DNA from: Gammaproteobacteria bacterium
Lineage (GTDB): Bacteria; Pseudomonadota; Gammaproteobacteria; Steroidobacterales; Woeseiaceae
NCBI GenBank assembly: GCA_030641695.1
Contig: DAOWGY010000051.1
Span: 1-10,288, forward strand
DNA: 10,288 nucleotides
Direction: 5' to 3'
Position numbers and translations under genes: made by a program
Shown here: piece after piece, positions 1 through 6,313 of the stretch
Position numbering within the stretch: the first letter of the stretch is position 1
Layout: the number at the start of each line of letters is the position of its first letter
Notes under the pieces: model-generated
What the model saw: only the letters and a program-made list of their open reading frames with translations
Told to the model about the DNA's origin: nothing
Databases searched by the model: none

Positions 1-1
1 A

Positions 2-967
2 ATGCAGGCGAATGTACCGTTCGATCAGATGCCGGTGGTGCTGGCACAAGACGGTATCGATTACGCCGACTTCCGTCGCGGCATGCGCGATGAAATCACG
101 CTCGAGCAATTGCGCCGCATCATGGTTGCTCAGAATATCGAAGTGTCCGATCGCGAGATTGATCAGTGCATCACGGACCTCGAGGACAACGTGGTCGTCA
201 ACTCGACCTGGAACCTGTCGCACATCCTGATCAACCTGCCGGAAGGCGCGACAGCTGCACAAATCGATGAAATTCTGGCGTCCGCGCAGTCCATCTACGA
301 GCAAATCGTGGCCGGCGCAGACTTTGGCGAAATGGCGATTCGGCACTCCGAGAGTGACAAGGCATTGCAGGGTGGCGCACTGGGCTGGATCGAGGGCCAG
401 CAAATACCCACACTCTTCATCGACACGCTGGCGGAGATGAAAGCCGGCGACGTATCGGAACCCTTCCGCAGTGCGAGCAGTTTTCACATCGTGAGGGTCA
501 ACGAGTTGAGGAGCGCCGTGGAGCGCAGCGAGATCAACCAGGTCAAGGCGCGGCACATACTCATCACGCCGAATGAAATTATTGACGACGAAACGGCCAA
601 GCAACAACTTGACGATGCGCTGGAACGAATTGGGGAAGGCGAGGATTTCGCCGAACTCGCCAAACTGCTGTCTGACGGCCCCACGGCGCCCGTCGGCGGC
701 GACCTCGGCTGGTCGGGCCCCGGATCCTTCGTCCCTGAGTTCGAACAGGTCATCGACGCCCTCGAGATTGGCGAGGTCAGCGAACCTTTCCGCAGCCCGT
801 TCGGCTGGCATATCGTCGAAGTACTGGAGAGGCGCGTCTATGACAACACCGAGGACCTCAAGCGCCGCAATTGCGATCTGCGTATCCGCAATAGCAAGAT
901 GGAAGACGAGACACAGCTCTGGATGCGCCGCCTCCGCGACGAAGCGTACGTCGTCAAGCGCATCTGA
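2..967 (+). CDS. surA: SurA periplasmic chaperone / peptidyl-prolyl isomerase (5'-truncated)
   Basis: SurA escorts unfolded outer-membrane proteins through the periplasm to the BAM complex. The visible 321 codons begin inside the gene. The signal peptide and most of the N-terminal chaperone region (roughly 100 residues compared with the usual length near 430) lie upstream of the window, so the first ATG is not the true start. Two parvulin-type PPIase domains are clear. The first spans about residues 70-168 (SHILI, then GGALGWI, then FHIVRV). The second spans about 182-278 (ARHILI, GGDLGWSGPGSFVPEF, GWHIVEVLERR). A C-terminal helical tail follows (about 285-321, ending in VVKRI), typical of SurA and absent from simple PpiC proteins. 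The gene ends 6 bp before the first possible pdxA start, matching the conserved surA-pdxA-rsmA-apaGH operon. Family and placement are near certain; only the 5' end is unknown. Confidence 0.96.
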   Translation: MQANVPFDQMPVVLAQDGIDYADFRRGMRDEITLEQLRRIMVAQNIEVSDREIDQCITDLEDNVVVNSTWNLSHILINLPEGATAAQIDEILASAQSIYEQIVAGADFGEMAIRHSESDKALQGGALGWIEGQQIPTLFIDTLAEMKAGDVSEPFRSASSFHIVRVNELRSAVERSEINQVKARHILITPNEIIDDETAKQQLDDALERIGEGEDFAELAKLLSDGPTAPVGGDLGWSGPGSFVPEFEQVIDALEIGEVSEPFRSPFGWHIVEVLERRVYDNTEDLKRRNCDLRIRNSKMEDETQLWMRRLRDEAYVVKRI

Positions 968-973
968 GCGCGC

Positions 974-1987
974 TTGCCCGCACCGTCACGATCCATCGCC
1001 GTGACTGCATTGACCCCATTGGCACTTACCGCCGGCGAGCCTGCCGGCATCGGTCCCGAGCTTTGCCTGGCGCTGGCGGCAAGACGCGGAGTTCCCGAGT
1101 TCGTCGTTATTTCTGACCCGACGCTGTTGCACGCGCGTGCAAAGCAGATCGGATGCGACGTCACGATCAGCGAGGTCTCACCCGACGCGCCGGGCAAACG
1201 CTCTGCGAATGCCAATGAATTGCTCGTAGTCCCCGTGCCGTTTCCGGCGGCTGTGGAATGTGGCCACCCCGAGCCTGCAAATGCCGGCGCGTTACTCGAC
1301 GGATTGCGTTACGCCGTCAACGCCTGCGGAGACGGCCGCTTCGCCGGCCTCGTCACGGCGCCATTGCACAAGGGCGTGATCAATGACGCCGGCATTCCGT
1401 TTACAGGGCACACGGAGTTTCTGGCCGAGCTGTGCGACGCACCGGTTCCCGTGATGCTGCTGGTTGCGGGCGACTTGCGCATCGCACTCGCGACGACGCA
1501 TCTGCCGTTGCGAGAAGTGCCTGCTGCGGTCACGAGCGACAGGTTGCGTGCAGTCATCCAGGTGCTGCTCGACGACCTCAGAAAACGTTTCGGCATCACA
1601 GAACCCGATGTGGCCGTTTGCGGCCTGAACCCGCACGCGGGTGAGGGCGGCCACCTTGGTACGGAGGACGACGACATCATCGCCCCTGTCATCGCCGAGT
1701 TTGCCAGCCGCGGTGAACGCGTGCGTGGCCCGTTGCCTGCAGATACCGCATTTACATCGGCGTCGGGCCACAAGGACGCGGTGCTCGCCATGTACCACGA
1801 CCAGGGCCTGCCCGTGCTGAAGTACGCGGGCTTCGGCCACGCCGTCAACATTACATTAGGCCTGCCGCTCATCCGCACCTCGGTCGATCACGGTACTGCG
1901 CTCGACATTGCGGGTAGCGGCAACGCCGACCCGGGCAGCCTCATCGCAGCTCTCGAGCTGGCGGCCACACTGGCTGCCCGACAATGA
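974..1987 (+). CDS. pdxA: 4-hydroxythreonine-4-phosphate dehydrogenase PdxA
   Basis: PdxA oxidises 4-phosphohydroxy-L-threonine with NAD(P)+ in the DXP-dependent route to pyridoxal 5'-phosphate, and works as a cytosolic metal-dependent dimer. Numbering from the TTG at 974 (337 aa), the diagnostic TAGEPAGIGPE stretch is at about 19-29 and the substrate-contacting GHTEF at 145-149. The three metal-ligand histidines of the family sit in TTHLPL (H176), NPHAGEGG (H221) and YHDQG (H275). The C-terminal GLPLIRTSVDHGTALDIAG block is intact. No ATG lies near the N terminus. TTG at 974 and GTG at 1001 are both possible starts, and the GTG would give an N terminus closer to the usual length. Neither has a convincing Shine-Dalgarno, so the gene is probably translated by coupling to surA. 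Its stop overlaps the rsmA start codon. Confidence 0.96.
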   Translation: MPAPSRSIAVTALTPLALTAGEPAGIGPELCLALAARRGVPEFVVISDPTLLHARAKQIGCDVTISEVSPDAPGKRSANANELLVVPVPFPAAVECGHPEPANAGALLDGLRYAVNACGDGRFAGLVTAPLHKGVINDAGIPFTGHTEFLAELCDAPVPVMLLVAGDLRIALATTHLPLREVPAAVTSDRLRAVIQVLLDDLRKRFGITEPDVAVCGLNPHAGEGGHLGTEDDDIIAPVIAEFASRGERVRGPLPADTAFTSASGHKDAVLAMYHDQGLPVLKYAGFGHAVNITLGLPLIRTSVDHGTALDIAGSGNADPGSLIAALELAATLAARQ

Positions 1988-2775
1988 GTGGCCACCGGCC
2001 GCGCAAGCGATTCGGTCAGCACTTCCTGACCGACCCGGGTGTGATCGACGCGATACTGCGAGCCATCGATCCACAGCAATCCGACATCGTCGTGGAAATC
2101 GGACCGGGCCGCGGCGCAATTACGGTGCCTCTTGCTGCAAGGGCCGGTCACCTGCACTGCATCGAACTCGACCGCGATCTCGCCGCCGCGTTGCGCAAGC
2201 GATATGCAGGTCATGACAACGTGACCATCCACGAGGCGGATGCCCTGCGATTCGACTACGCCAGTCTCGGGGACTCACTGCGCATTGTCGGCAACCTGCC
2301 GTACAACATCTCGACACCGCTTCTGTTTCGATTGCTCGAGTGTCGCGAATACATTGCCGACATGCATTTCATGCTGCAAAAGGAAGTCGTGGACCGCATG
2401 GCGGCGACGCCGGGCAGCAAGGCGTACGGGCGACTCGGGATCATGCTGCGCTGTCATCTCGACATAGAGGCACTGTTCGACGTCGATCGTCGCTGTTTCG
2501 ATCCGCCACCCGCCGTCACGTCGGCCGTCGTGCGATTGCGCCCGCTCGCTGCCGGCAATTTCGAGATCGAAGACCACGCATTGCTGGGCCGTGTCGTCGC
2601 GACGGCCTTCAGCCAGAGGCGCAAGACGGTTCGCAATGCCCTGAAATCACTGCTTGACGAAAGCGAGCTCGAGGCACTCGGCATCGACCCGGGCCTGCGT
2701 CCCGAGGCACTGCCGATCGGTGAGTACGTGGCACTGGCCAATTACCTCGCGCGGCGCACGGACGATTCGGGCTAG
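1984..2775 (+). CDS. rsmA: 16S rRNA (adenine1518-N6/adenine1519-N6)-dimethyltransferase
   Basis: RsmA (KsgA) uses S-adenosylmethionine to dimethylate two adjacent adenines in helix 45 of 16S rRNA late in 30S assembly; its loss gives kasugamycin resistance. The 263-aa product (E. coli about 273) begins with the typical KRFGQHFLTD segment (about 8-17). It carries the SAM-binding motif EIGPGRGAIT (38-47), the acidic IELDRD at the end of strand 2 (60-65), and the catalytic NLPYNIS motif (104-110) that binds the target adenine. The C-terminal helical domain contains the conserved FSQRRKTVRNALK. The ATG overlaps the pdxA stop as ATGA, which fixes the start and implies translational coupling. Nothing is missing or frameshifted. 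Confidence 0.98.
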   Translation: MSGHRPRKRFGQHFLTDPGVIDAILRAIDPQQSDIVVEIGPGRGAITVPLAARAGHLHCIELDRDLAAALRKRYAGHDNVTIHEADALRFDYASLGDSLRIVGNLPYNISTPLLFRLLECREYIADMHFMLQKEVVDRMAATPGSKAYGRLGIMLRCHLDIEALFDVDRRCFDPPPAVTSAVVRLRPLAAGNFEIEDHALLGRVVATAFSQRRKTVRNALKSLLDESELEALGIDPGLRPEALPIGEYVALANYLARRTDDSG

Positions 2776-2809
2776 AATACACAACCAGGGTGGGCTCAAG
2801 ATCATTCCC

Positions 2810-3190
2810 ATGGATGAGAAGAACTGCGAAATTCGGATTCACGTAGCGACGAGCTACGTTGACGACCAGTCGGAGCCCGATGACGATCGTTATGTATTCG
2901 CCTACACAATCACGATTTGCAACGATGGTGAGGTCCCGGCACGACTCGTCAGTCGCCACTGGATCATCACGGATGCCAACGGCAAGGTGCAGGAAGTGAG
3001 CGGAGACGGCGTCGTCGGCGAACAGCCCCACCTGAAGCCCGGTGAGGAATTCCGCTATTCCAGCGGTGCCGTTCTCGAAACGCCTGTCGGCGCGATGCAG
3101 GGCCTGTACCGCATGGAGGCCGACAACGGCGTCAATTTCGACGCACCGATTGCACCGTTCACACTCGCCGTTCCAGGCGTGCTGCACTGA
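2810..3190 (+). CDS. apaG: ApaG (CorD family) protein
   Basis: This encodes 126 aa, nearly identical in length to E. coli ApaG (about 125). ApaG has a fibronectin-III/immunoglobulin-like fold. Its exact biochemical role is unsettled; the gene is almost always beside apaH, and mutants are linked to divalent-cation phenotypes. Visible family marks are VFAYTITICNDG near residues 29-40, the RHWIITDANGKVQEVSGDGVVGEQP-type core split over about 49-73, LKPGEEFRYSSG, and the MQGLYRM strand near the C terminus. The ATG at 2810 is chosen because the product then starts at the usual point ahead of the I-H-V strand; the open frame runs further upstream but would invade rsmA. The gap to rsmA is 34 bp and no strong ribosome-binding site is visible. 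apaH starts 14 bp after the stop. Confidence 0.95.
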   Translation: MDEKNCEIRIHVATSYVDDQSEPDDDRYVFAYTITICNDGEVPARLVSRHWIITDANGKVQEVSGDGVVGEQPHLKPGEEFRYSSGAVLETPVGAMQGLYRMEADNGVNFDAPIAPFTLAVPGVLH

Positions 3191-3204
3191 GATAAAGAAC
3201 TGCG

Positions 3205-4023
3205 ATGGCGATTTACGCGATCGGCGACCTGCAGGGCTGTTACGAACCGTTTCAGAGACTGCTCGACGAAATCAGATTCGATCCTGCAAACGACACGCTT
3301 TGGCTGACCGGTGACCTCGTCAATCGAGGTCCCAAGTCGCTCAAGACACTGCGTCTTGTAAAGTCGCTGGGCGATTCCGTTATTTCGGTCCTCGGTAACC
3401 ACGATCTGCACCTGCTGGCCCTGTCTCAGGACGCGGTGCCCTTCACGACTCGTTTCGAGTCACTGGCCAAGACTCTGAACGCGCCGGATATTGGTGAACT
3501 GGTCGACTGGCTGCGCAACCGCCCGCTGGCGCACTACTCCGAGGAAATGGACACCTTGCTCGTGCATGCGGGCACACATCCGACCTGGAACGCCAGCAAG
3601 ACACTCAAGCGGGCCGCCGAAGTCGAGGAAGTGCTGCGTGGACCTAAATTCGCCACGCTGCTCGGCAAAATGTACGGCAACCGACCGACGCGGTGGTCAG
3701 GCGGACTCAAGGGATACGGTCGGCTGCGATTCATCATCAACTGCCTGACGCGCATGCGCATGATGACGCCGGACATGCGTCTCAATATGCGCGCCACGGG
3801 CGCGCCCTGGCGCGCGGGCAGCAAGCGCATCGCCTGGTTCAACTTCGAGGAACCCGCGTGGGGCAAGACCCGCATCGTCTTTGGCCACTGGTCGCAGCTC
3901 GGGTTGATCGTACTACCCGGTCTCATTAGCCTCGACACCGGCTGTGTCTGGGGCCGCCAGCTCACTGCCGTGCGGCTCGACAAGCGCGTCAACCGGATTT
4001 TCCAGGTACCTGGCCAGTCGTGA
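3205..4023 (+). CDS. apaH: Symmetrical bis(5'-nucleosyl)-tetraphosphatase
   Basis: ApaH cleaves Ap4A symmetrically into two ADP and also removes Np4N caps from RNA. It is a cytosolic calcineurin-like metallophosphoesterase. The 272-aa product shows the phosphoesterase motifs in order: GDLQG (7-11), GDLVNRGP (36-43), GNHD (64-67), VHAG (120-123), and a late GHWSQLG carrying a further metal-ligand histidine. The length matches the family (about 280). The start ATG is preceded only by an A-rich stretch, so coupling to apaG 14 bp upstream is likely. It is the last gene of the surA-pdxA-rsmA-apaG-apaH unit and faces folA tail to tail across 25 bp. A GC-rich run at about 3790-3820 encodes ordinary ApaH sequence and is not a separate element. 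Confidence 0.97.
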   Translation: MAIYAIGDLQGCYEPFQRLLDEIRFDPANDTLWLTGDLVNRGPKSLKTLRLVKSLGDSVISVLGNHDLHLLALSQDAVPFTTRFESLAKTLNAPDIGELVDWLRNRPLAHYSEEMDTLLVHAGTHPTWNASKTLKRAAEVEEVLRGPKFATLLGKMYGNRPTRWSGGLKGYGRLRFIINCLTRMRMMTPDMRLNMRATGAPWRAGSKRIAWFNFEEPAWGKTRIVFGHWSQLGLIVLPGLISLDTGCVWGRQLTAVRLDKRVNRIFQVPGQS

Positions 4024-4048
4024 TGACGGTGGCGTTGACCGCTCTGAG

Positions 4049-4534
4049 TCAACCGCTCTGCCGCTCATACACCAGGAATTCGAAGCCGTAGCGATGCTCG
4101 GCATCGGACGCGTGAGCTTCACTCGCCACCAACTGCCATTCGTCATCGTCGAGCGCCGGAAAGAGGGTATCGCCTGTGACGTCAGCGTGCACACGCGTCA
4201 GGTAAACACGATCGGCCAGCGGCAGGAACCCCGCATAAACCTGGCCACCACCGATAACCATCACTTCATCGACGTCACTCGACAGTTCCATCGCCGCCTC
4301 CGGCGACGCTACGACATTGCAACCCGTTGCGACATAGTCGGGATTGCGCGTGATGACGATATTGCGGCGCTCGGGTAGCGCCCGTCCGATCGACTCAAAG
4401 GTTTTGCGGCCCATGATGATCGGCTTGCCTGTCGTCAGGCGTTTGAAATTGCGCAGATCGTCAGGCAAATGCCAGGGGAGATCTCCCTCGCTGCCGATGA
4501 CGCCGTTCGTCGACGCGGCGACAATAAGACTCAC
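4049..4534 (-). CDS. folA: Dihydrofolate reductase
   Basis: DHFR reduces dihydrofolate to tetrahydrofolate with NADPH, regenerating the cofactor consumed by the neighbouring ThyA; it is the trimethoprim target. From GTG at 4534 the protein is 161 aa (E. coli 159). It starts MSLIVAAS, exactly where DHFRs normally begin. NGVIG and LPWHLPDDL follow, containing the catalytic acidic residue (D26, equivalent to E. coli D27). Next come the NADPH-binding IIMGRKTFESIG (about 39-50) and the GGGQVYAGFLPLADRVYLT segment. The frame stays open back to TTG at 4591, which would add 19 mostly basic residues encoded by the palindrome; I reject that start because these residues lie outside the DHFR fold. No Shine-Dalgarno exists outside the palindrome, so initiation may depend on coupling to thyA or on melting of the hairpin. 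Confidence 0.95.
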   Translation of the reverse strand: MSLIVAASTNGVIGSEGDLPWHLPDDLRNFKRLTTGKPIIMGRKTFESIGRALPERRNIVITRNPDYVATGCNVVASPEAAMELSSDVDEVMVIGGGQVYAGFLPLADRVYLTRVHADVTGDTLFPALDDDEWQLVASEAHASDAEHRYGFEFLVYERQSG

Positions 4535-4592
4535 GTTGGAGCGCTTCTTGAAGCGCGACTGGGCGGAATCGCGCTTCAAGAAGCGCTCCAAC
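4535..4592. repeat. REPIN-like nested palindrome between thyA and folA
   Basis: Arms 4535-4558 and 4569-4592 are perfect 24-bp reverse complements around a 10-nt loop (ctgggcggaa). Each arm is itself palindromic: GCGCTTC, two bases, GAAGCGC, so the 7-mer and its complement occur four times. Each arm starts GTTGGAGCG and ends GCGCGA. That closely resembles the GTAGGAGCG...CGCGA plan of known Pseudomonas and Xanthomonadaceae REP sequences, and two inverted REPs make a REPIN. The element fills the 60-nt gap between the thyA stop and the folA GTG, leaving only 2 nt on the thyA side. No T-run follows in the direction of transcription, so it is not a standard intrinsic terminator. Attenuation, mRNA stabilisation of thyA, or masking of folA initiation are possible inferred effects. 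Confidence 0.85.
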
Positions 4593-4594
4593 AG

Positions 4595-5389
4595 CTAAAC
4601 AGCGACGGCGGCACGAATATGCGGATGCGCTTCGTAATTGAGTATGTCGAAGTCCTGGTAGCGATACTCGAAAATGCTCGCCGGACGGCGCTTGATCGCC
4701 AGTCGTGGCAACGGCAGGGGCTCGCGCTGCAACTGCTCATCCGCCTGCTCGAGATGATTAGTGTACAAATGACAATCGCCGCCGGTCCAGATGAAATCAC
4801 CGACACCGAGATCGGATTGCTGTGCCAGCATATGGGTGAGCAACGCATAAGATGCGATATTGAAAGGCACGCCCAGAAAAATATCGCAGCTTCGCTGGTA
4901 CAACTGGCAGGAAAGCTTGCCGTCCGCCACGTAAAACTGGAACAGGCAATGACAGGGCGGTAACGCCATGTCGTCGATCTCCGCGACGTTCCAGGCACTG
5001 ACGATGATGCGTCGCGAGTCGGGGTCTTCCTTCAGCTGTTGCACGACCTGGCTGATTTGATCAATCGAGCTGCCATCGGCCGCGCCCCAGCTGCGCCACT
5101 GCACTCCATAGACAGGCCCCAGATTGCCCTCCTCGTCGGCCCATTGGTTCCAGATGGACACGCCGTTCGCGGCGAGGTAGCGCGTGTTCTGATCGCCGCT
5201 CAGGAACCACAGCAATTCGTGAATGATCGACTTCAGGTGCAGGCGCTTGGTCGTTACGAGCGGGAACCCTTCGCTGAGATCGAAGCGCATCTGGTAACCG
5301 AAAGTGGCAAGTGTGCCGGTACCGGTCCTGTCTTCCTTCAGCGTGCCGTTGTCACGGACGTGCCGCATCATCGAAAGGTACTGTTGCAT
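4595..5389 (-). CDS. thyA: Thymidylate synthase
   Basis: ThyA methylates dUMP to dTMP with 5,10-methylenetetrahydrofolate, releasing dihydrofolate for FolA. The product is 264 aa, the same as E. coli, and starts MQQYLSMMRHV. Visible motifs are DRTGTGT (20-26), FPLVTTKRL (42-50), the catalytic cysteine in ALPPCHCLFQFYV (C146), the dUMP-phosphate arginine motif QRSCD, and GVPFNIASYALLTHM. The C terminus HPHIRAAVAV is the usual mobile tail. The open frame extends upstream to 5452, but that part lies inside lgt and is not ThyA-like. The ATG sits 1 bp after the lgt TGA (TGA-t-ATG), indicating translational coupling. The stop is TAG, in the same reading frame as folA downstream. Confidence 0.98.
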   Translation of the reverse strand: MQQYLSMMRHVRDNGTLKEDRTGTGTLATFGYQMRFDLSEGFPLVTTKRLHLKSIIHELLWFLSGDQNTRYLAANGVSIWNQWADEEGNLGPVYGVQWRSWGAADGSSIDQISQVVQQLKEDPDSRRIIVSAWNVAEIDDMALPPCHCLFQFYVADGKLSCQLYQRSCDIFLGVPFNIASYALLTHMLAQQSDLGVGDFIWTGGDCHLYTNHLEQADEQLQREPLPLPRLAIKRRPASIFEYRYQDFDILNYEAHPHIRAAVAV

Positions 5390-5390
5390 A

Positions 5391-6212
5391 TCAGGTCGAC
5401 GCCTCCGTGTTTTTCTTCGGACGGTACGCGAGATATAGAAGGGTCGCACCAATGATGATCATCGGTGCGCTGAGCACCTGCCCCATGGTAACCCAGTCAG
5501 CGAACAGGTATCCGAGGTGCGCGTCCGGGACCCTGTAGAACTCGATGTAGAAGCGGAAGATGCCGTACAGCAGCAGGAACAGACCCGACACGGCCATGTA
5601 CGGCCGTTGTTTCGAGGAAAACCACCACACAATGACGAACAACACGAGTCCTTCCAGCAGCGCCTCGTACAGCATCGTGGCATGCAGTACCTCGTCACCG
5701 ACCTTGAATCCCCGATAAACCTGGTCGCTCACCTTGAATCCCCACGACACCTCGGTGCCCTTGCCCCACAGCTCACCGTTGATGAAGTTGCCGATGCGAC
5801 CGAAGCCGAGCCCGAGCGGTATGAGCGGTGCGACGAAGTCGGTCATTTGCCACATCGTGTTGCCGATCCTGCGACCATAGAGCCACATTGCGATCAGCAC
5901 TCCGGCGAGCCCGCCGTGAAACGACATGCCGCCTTCCCAGATCTTGATTATGTACAGCGGGTCTTCGGCGACGTTTTGCCAGCCATAGAAAACGAGGTAG
6001 CCGATGCGCCCGCCGAGGATGACGCCGAGCATCACGTAGAACACGAGATCGTCGACCTGCTGCGGGCTGATCGTCGACCACGGCCGGCGGCAGCGATGCC
6101 TGGCCAGCCACCAGCCAGCGAGGAAGCCGACCACATACATCATCCCGTACCAGCGAATCTTGAGAAAGCCGATCGAAAAAATGACCGGATCGATCTCGGG
6201 GTATGTCAGCAT
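5391..6212 (-). CDS. lgt: Phosphatidylglycerol-prolipoprotein diacylglyceryl transferase
   Basis: Lgt is an inner-membrane enzyme that moves diacylglycerol from phosphatidylglycerol to the lipobox cysteine of prolipoproteins. The 273-aa product has several strongly hydrophobic segments consistent with the seven-helix topology. It contains IRWYGMMY (19-26), SFHGG with the key histidine (H99), the signature GRIGNFINGELWG with the essential arginine (R139), and EFYRVPDAHLGY (R227). The periplasmic stretch between NGELWG and LYEALLEG is shorter than in E. coli and holds a 10-residue imperfect tandem repeat (GFKVSDQVYR / GFKVGDEVLH). The usual HPSQLYE is HATMLYE here. The ATG at 6212 is 19 bp from the palindrome arm at 6231. 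lgt leads the lgt-thyA-folA unit, so its mRNA leader may include part of that palindrome. The small cytochrome lipoprotein at 8470 would be one of its substrates. Confidence 0.97.
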   Translation of the reverse strand: MLTYPEIDPVIFSIGFLKIRWYGMMYVVGFLAGWWLARHRCRRPWSTISPQQVDDLVFYVMLGVILGGRIGYLVFYGWQNVAEDPLYIIKIWEGGMSFHGGLAGVLIAMWLYGRRIGNTMWQMTDFVAPLIPLGLGFGRIGNFINGELWGKGTEVSWGFKVSDQVYRGFKVGDEVLHATMLYEALLEGLVLFVIVWWFSSKQRPYMAVSGLFLLLYGIFRFYIEFYRVPDAHLGYLFADWVTMGQVLSAPMIIIGATLLYLAYRPKKNTEAST

Positions 6213-6230
6213 ATGCGTCGGCTCGCGATG

Positions 6231-6309
6231 GAATTAGGGTGACAGTGACCTTAATTGTTGTATGAATTGCCGTCTCATACAACAATTAAGGTCACTGTCA
6301 CCCTAATTC
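6231..6309. repeat. Perfect 35-bp inverted repeat (REPIN/MITE-like) in the divergent lgt junction
   Basis: Left arm 6231-6265 and right arm 6275-6309 are perfect 35-bp reverse complements around a 9-nt loop (attgccgtc). The arms begin GAATTAGGGTGACAGTGACC and end TTGTTGTATGA. Each arm also contains its own imperfect hairpin: AATTAGGGT pairs with ACCTTAATT (one G-T mismatch) around GACAGTG, at 6232-6256 and 6284-6308. GTGAC is also repeated directly inside each arm. This is the same palindrome-within-palindrome plan as the element at 4535-4592, but with unrelated and AT-richer sequence. It occupies 79 of the 101 bp between divergent lgt and the gene at 6314, whose ATG lies 4 bp beyond the arm. 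I see no transposase and no clear target-site duplication. Confidence 0.9.
6255..6285. promoter_or_regulatory. Possible symmetric divergent promoter inside the palindrome
   Basis: On the + strand, TTGTTG (6255-6260) is followed after 17 nt by TACAAC (6278-6283). This is a 3/6 match to the -35 and a 4/6 match to the -10 sigma-70 consensus. Because the region is palindromic, the identical pair occurs on the - strand (TTGTTG at 6285-6280, TACAAC at 6262-6257). It could therefore drive both lgt and the gene at 6314 with short leaders. The hexamers are weak and no other promoter-like pair stood out in this 101-bp junction. This is inference from spacing and consensus only. Confidence 0.25.
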
Positions 6310-6313
6310 TACT

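Noticed and set aside
1292..1840. Long open frame on the - strand inside pdxA
   Set aside because: It is a high-GC shadow of pdxA with no recognisable protein pattern and it overlaps a complete conserved gene.
2773..2778. TAGAAT at the rsmA stop as a -10 box for apaG
   Set aside because: No TTGACA-like hexamer is present at 16-18 nt upstream; the nearest candidate is 25 nt away. apaG is better explained as part of the upstream operon.
3790..3820. GC-rich palindromic run (gcgcgcc/ggcgcgc) in apaH
   Set aside because: It encodes normal ApaH sequence and has no extended symmetry or repeat structure comparable to the two intergenic palindromes.
4034..4053. Small dyad GTTGAC/GTCAAC with an 8-nt loop and a 9-bp direct repeat (accgctctg) at the apaH/folA convergence
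   Set aside because: The stem is only 6 bp and not GC-rich, it overlaps the folA stop, and no T-run follows on either strand. It is too weak to call a bidirectional terminator.
4535..4591. N-terminally extended DHFR starting at TTG 4591
   Set aside because: The extra 19 residues are fully encoded by the palindrome and lie outside the DHFR fold. GTG at 4534 gives a normal 161-aa protein.
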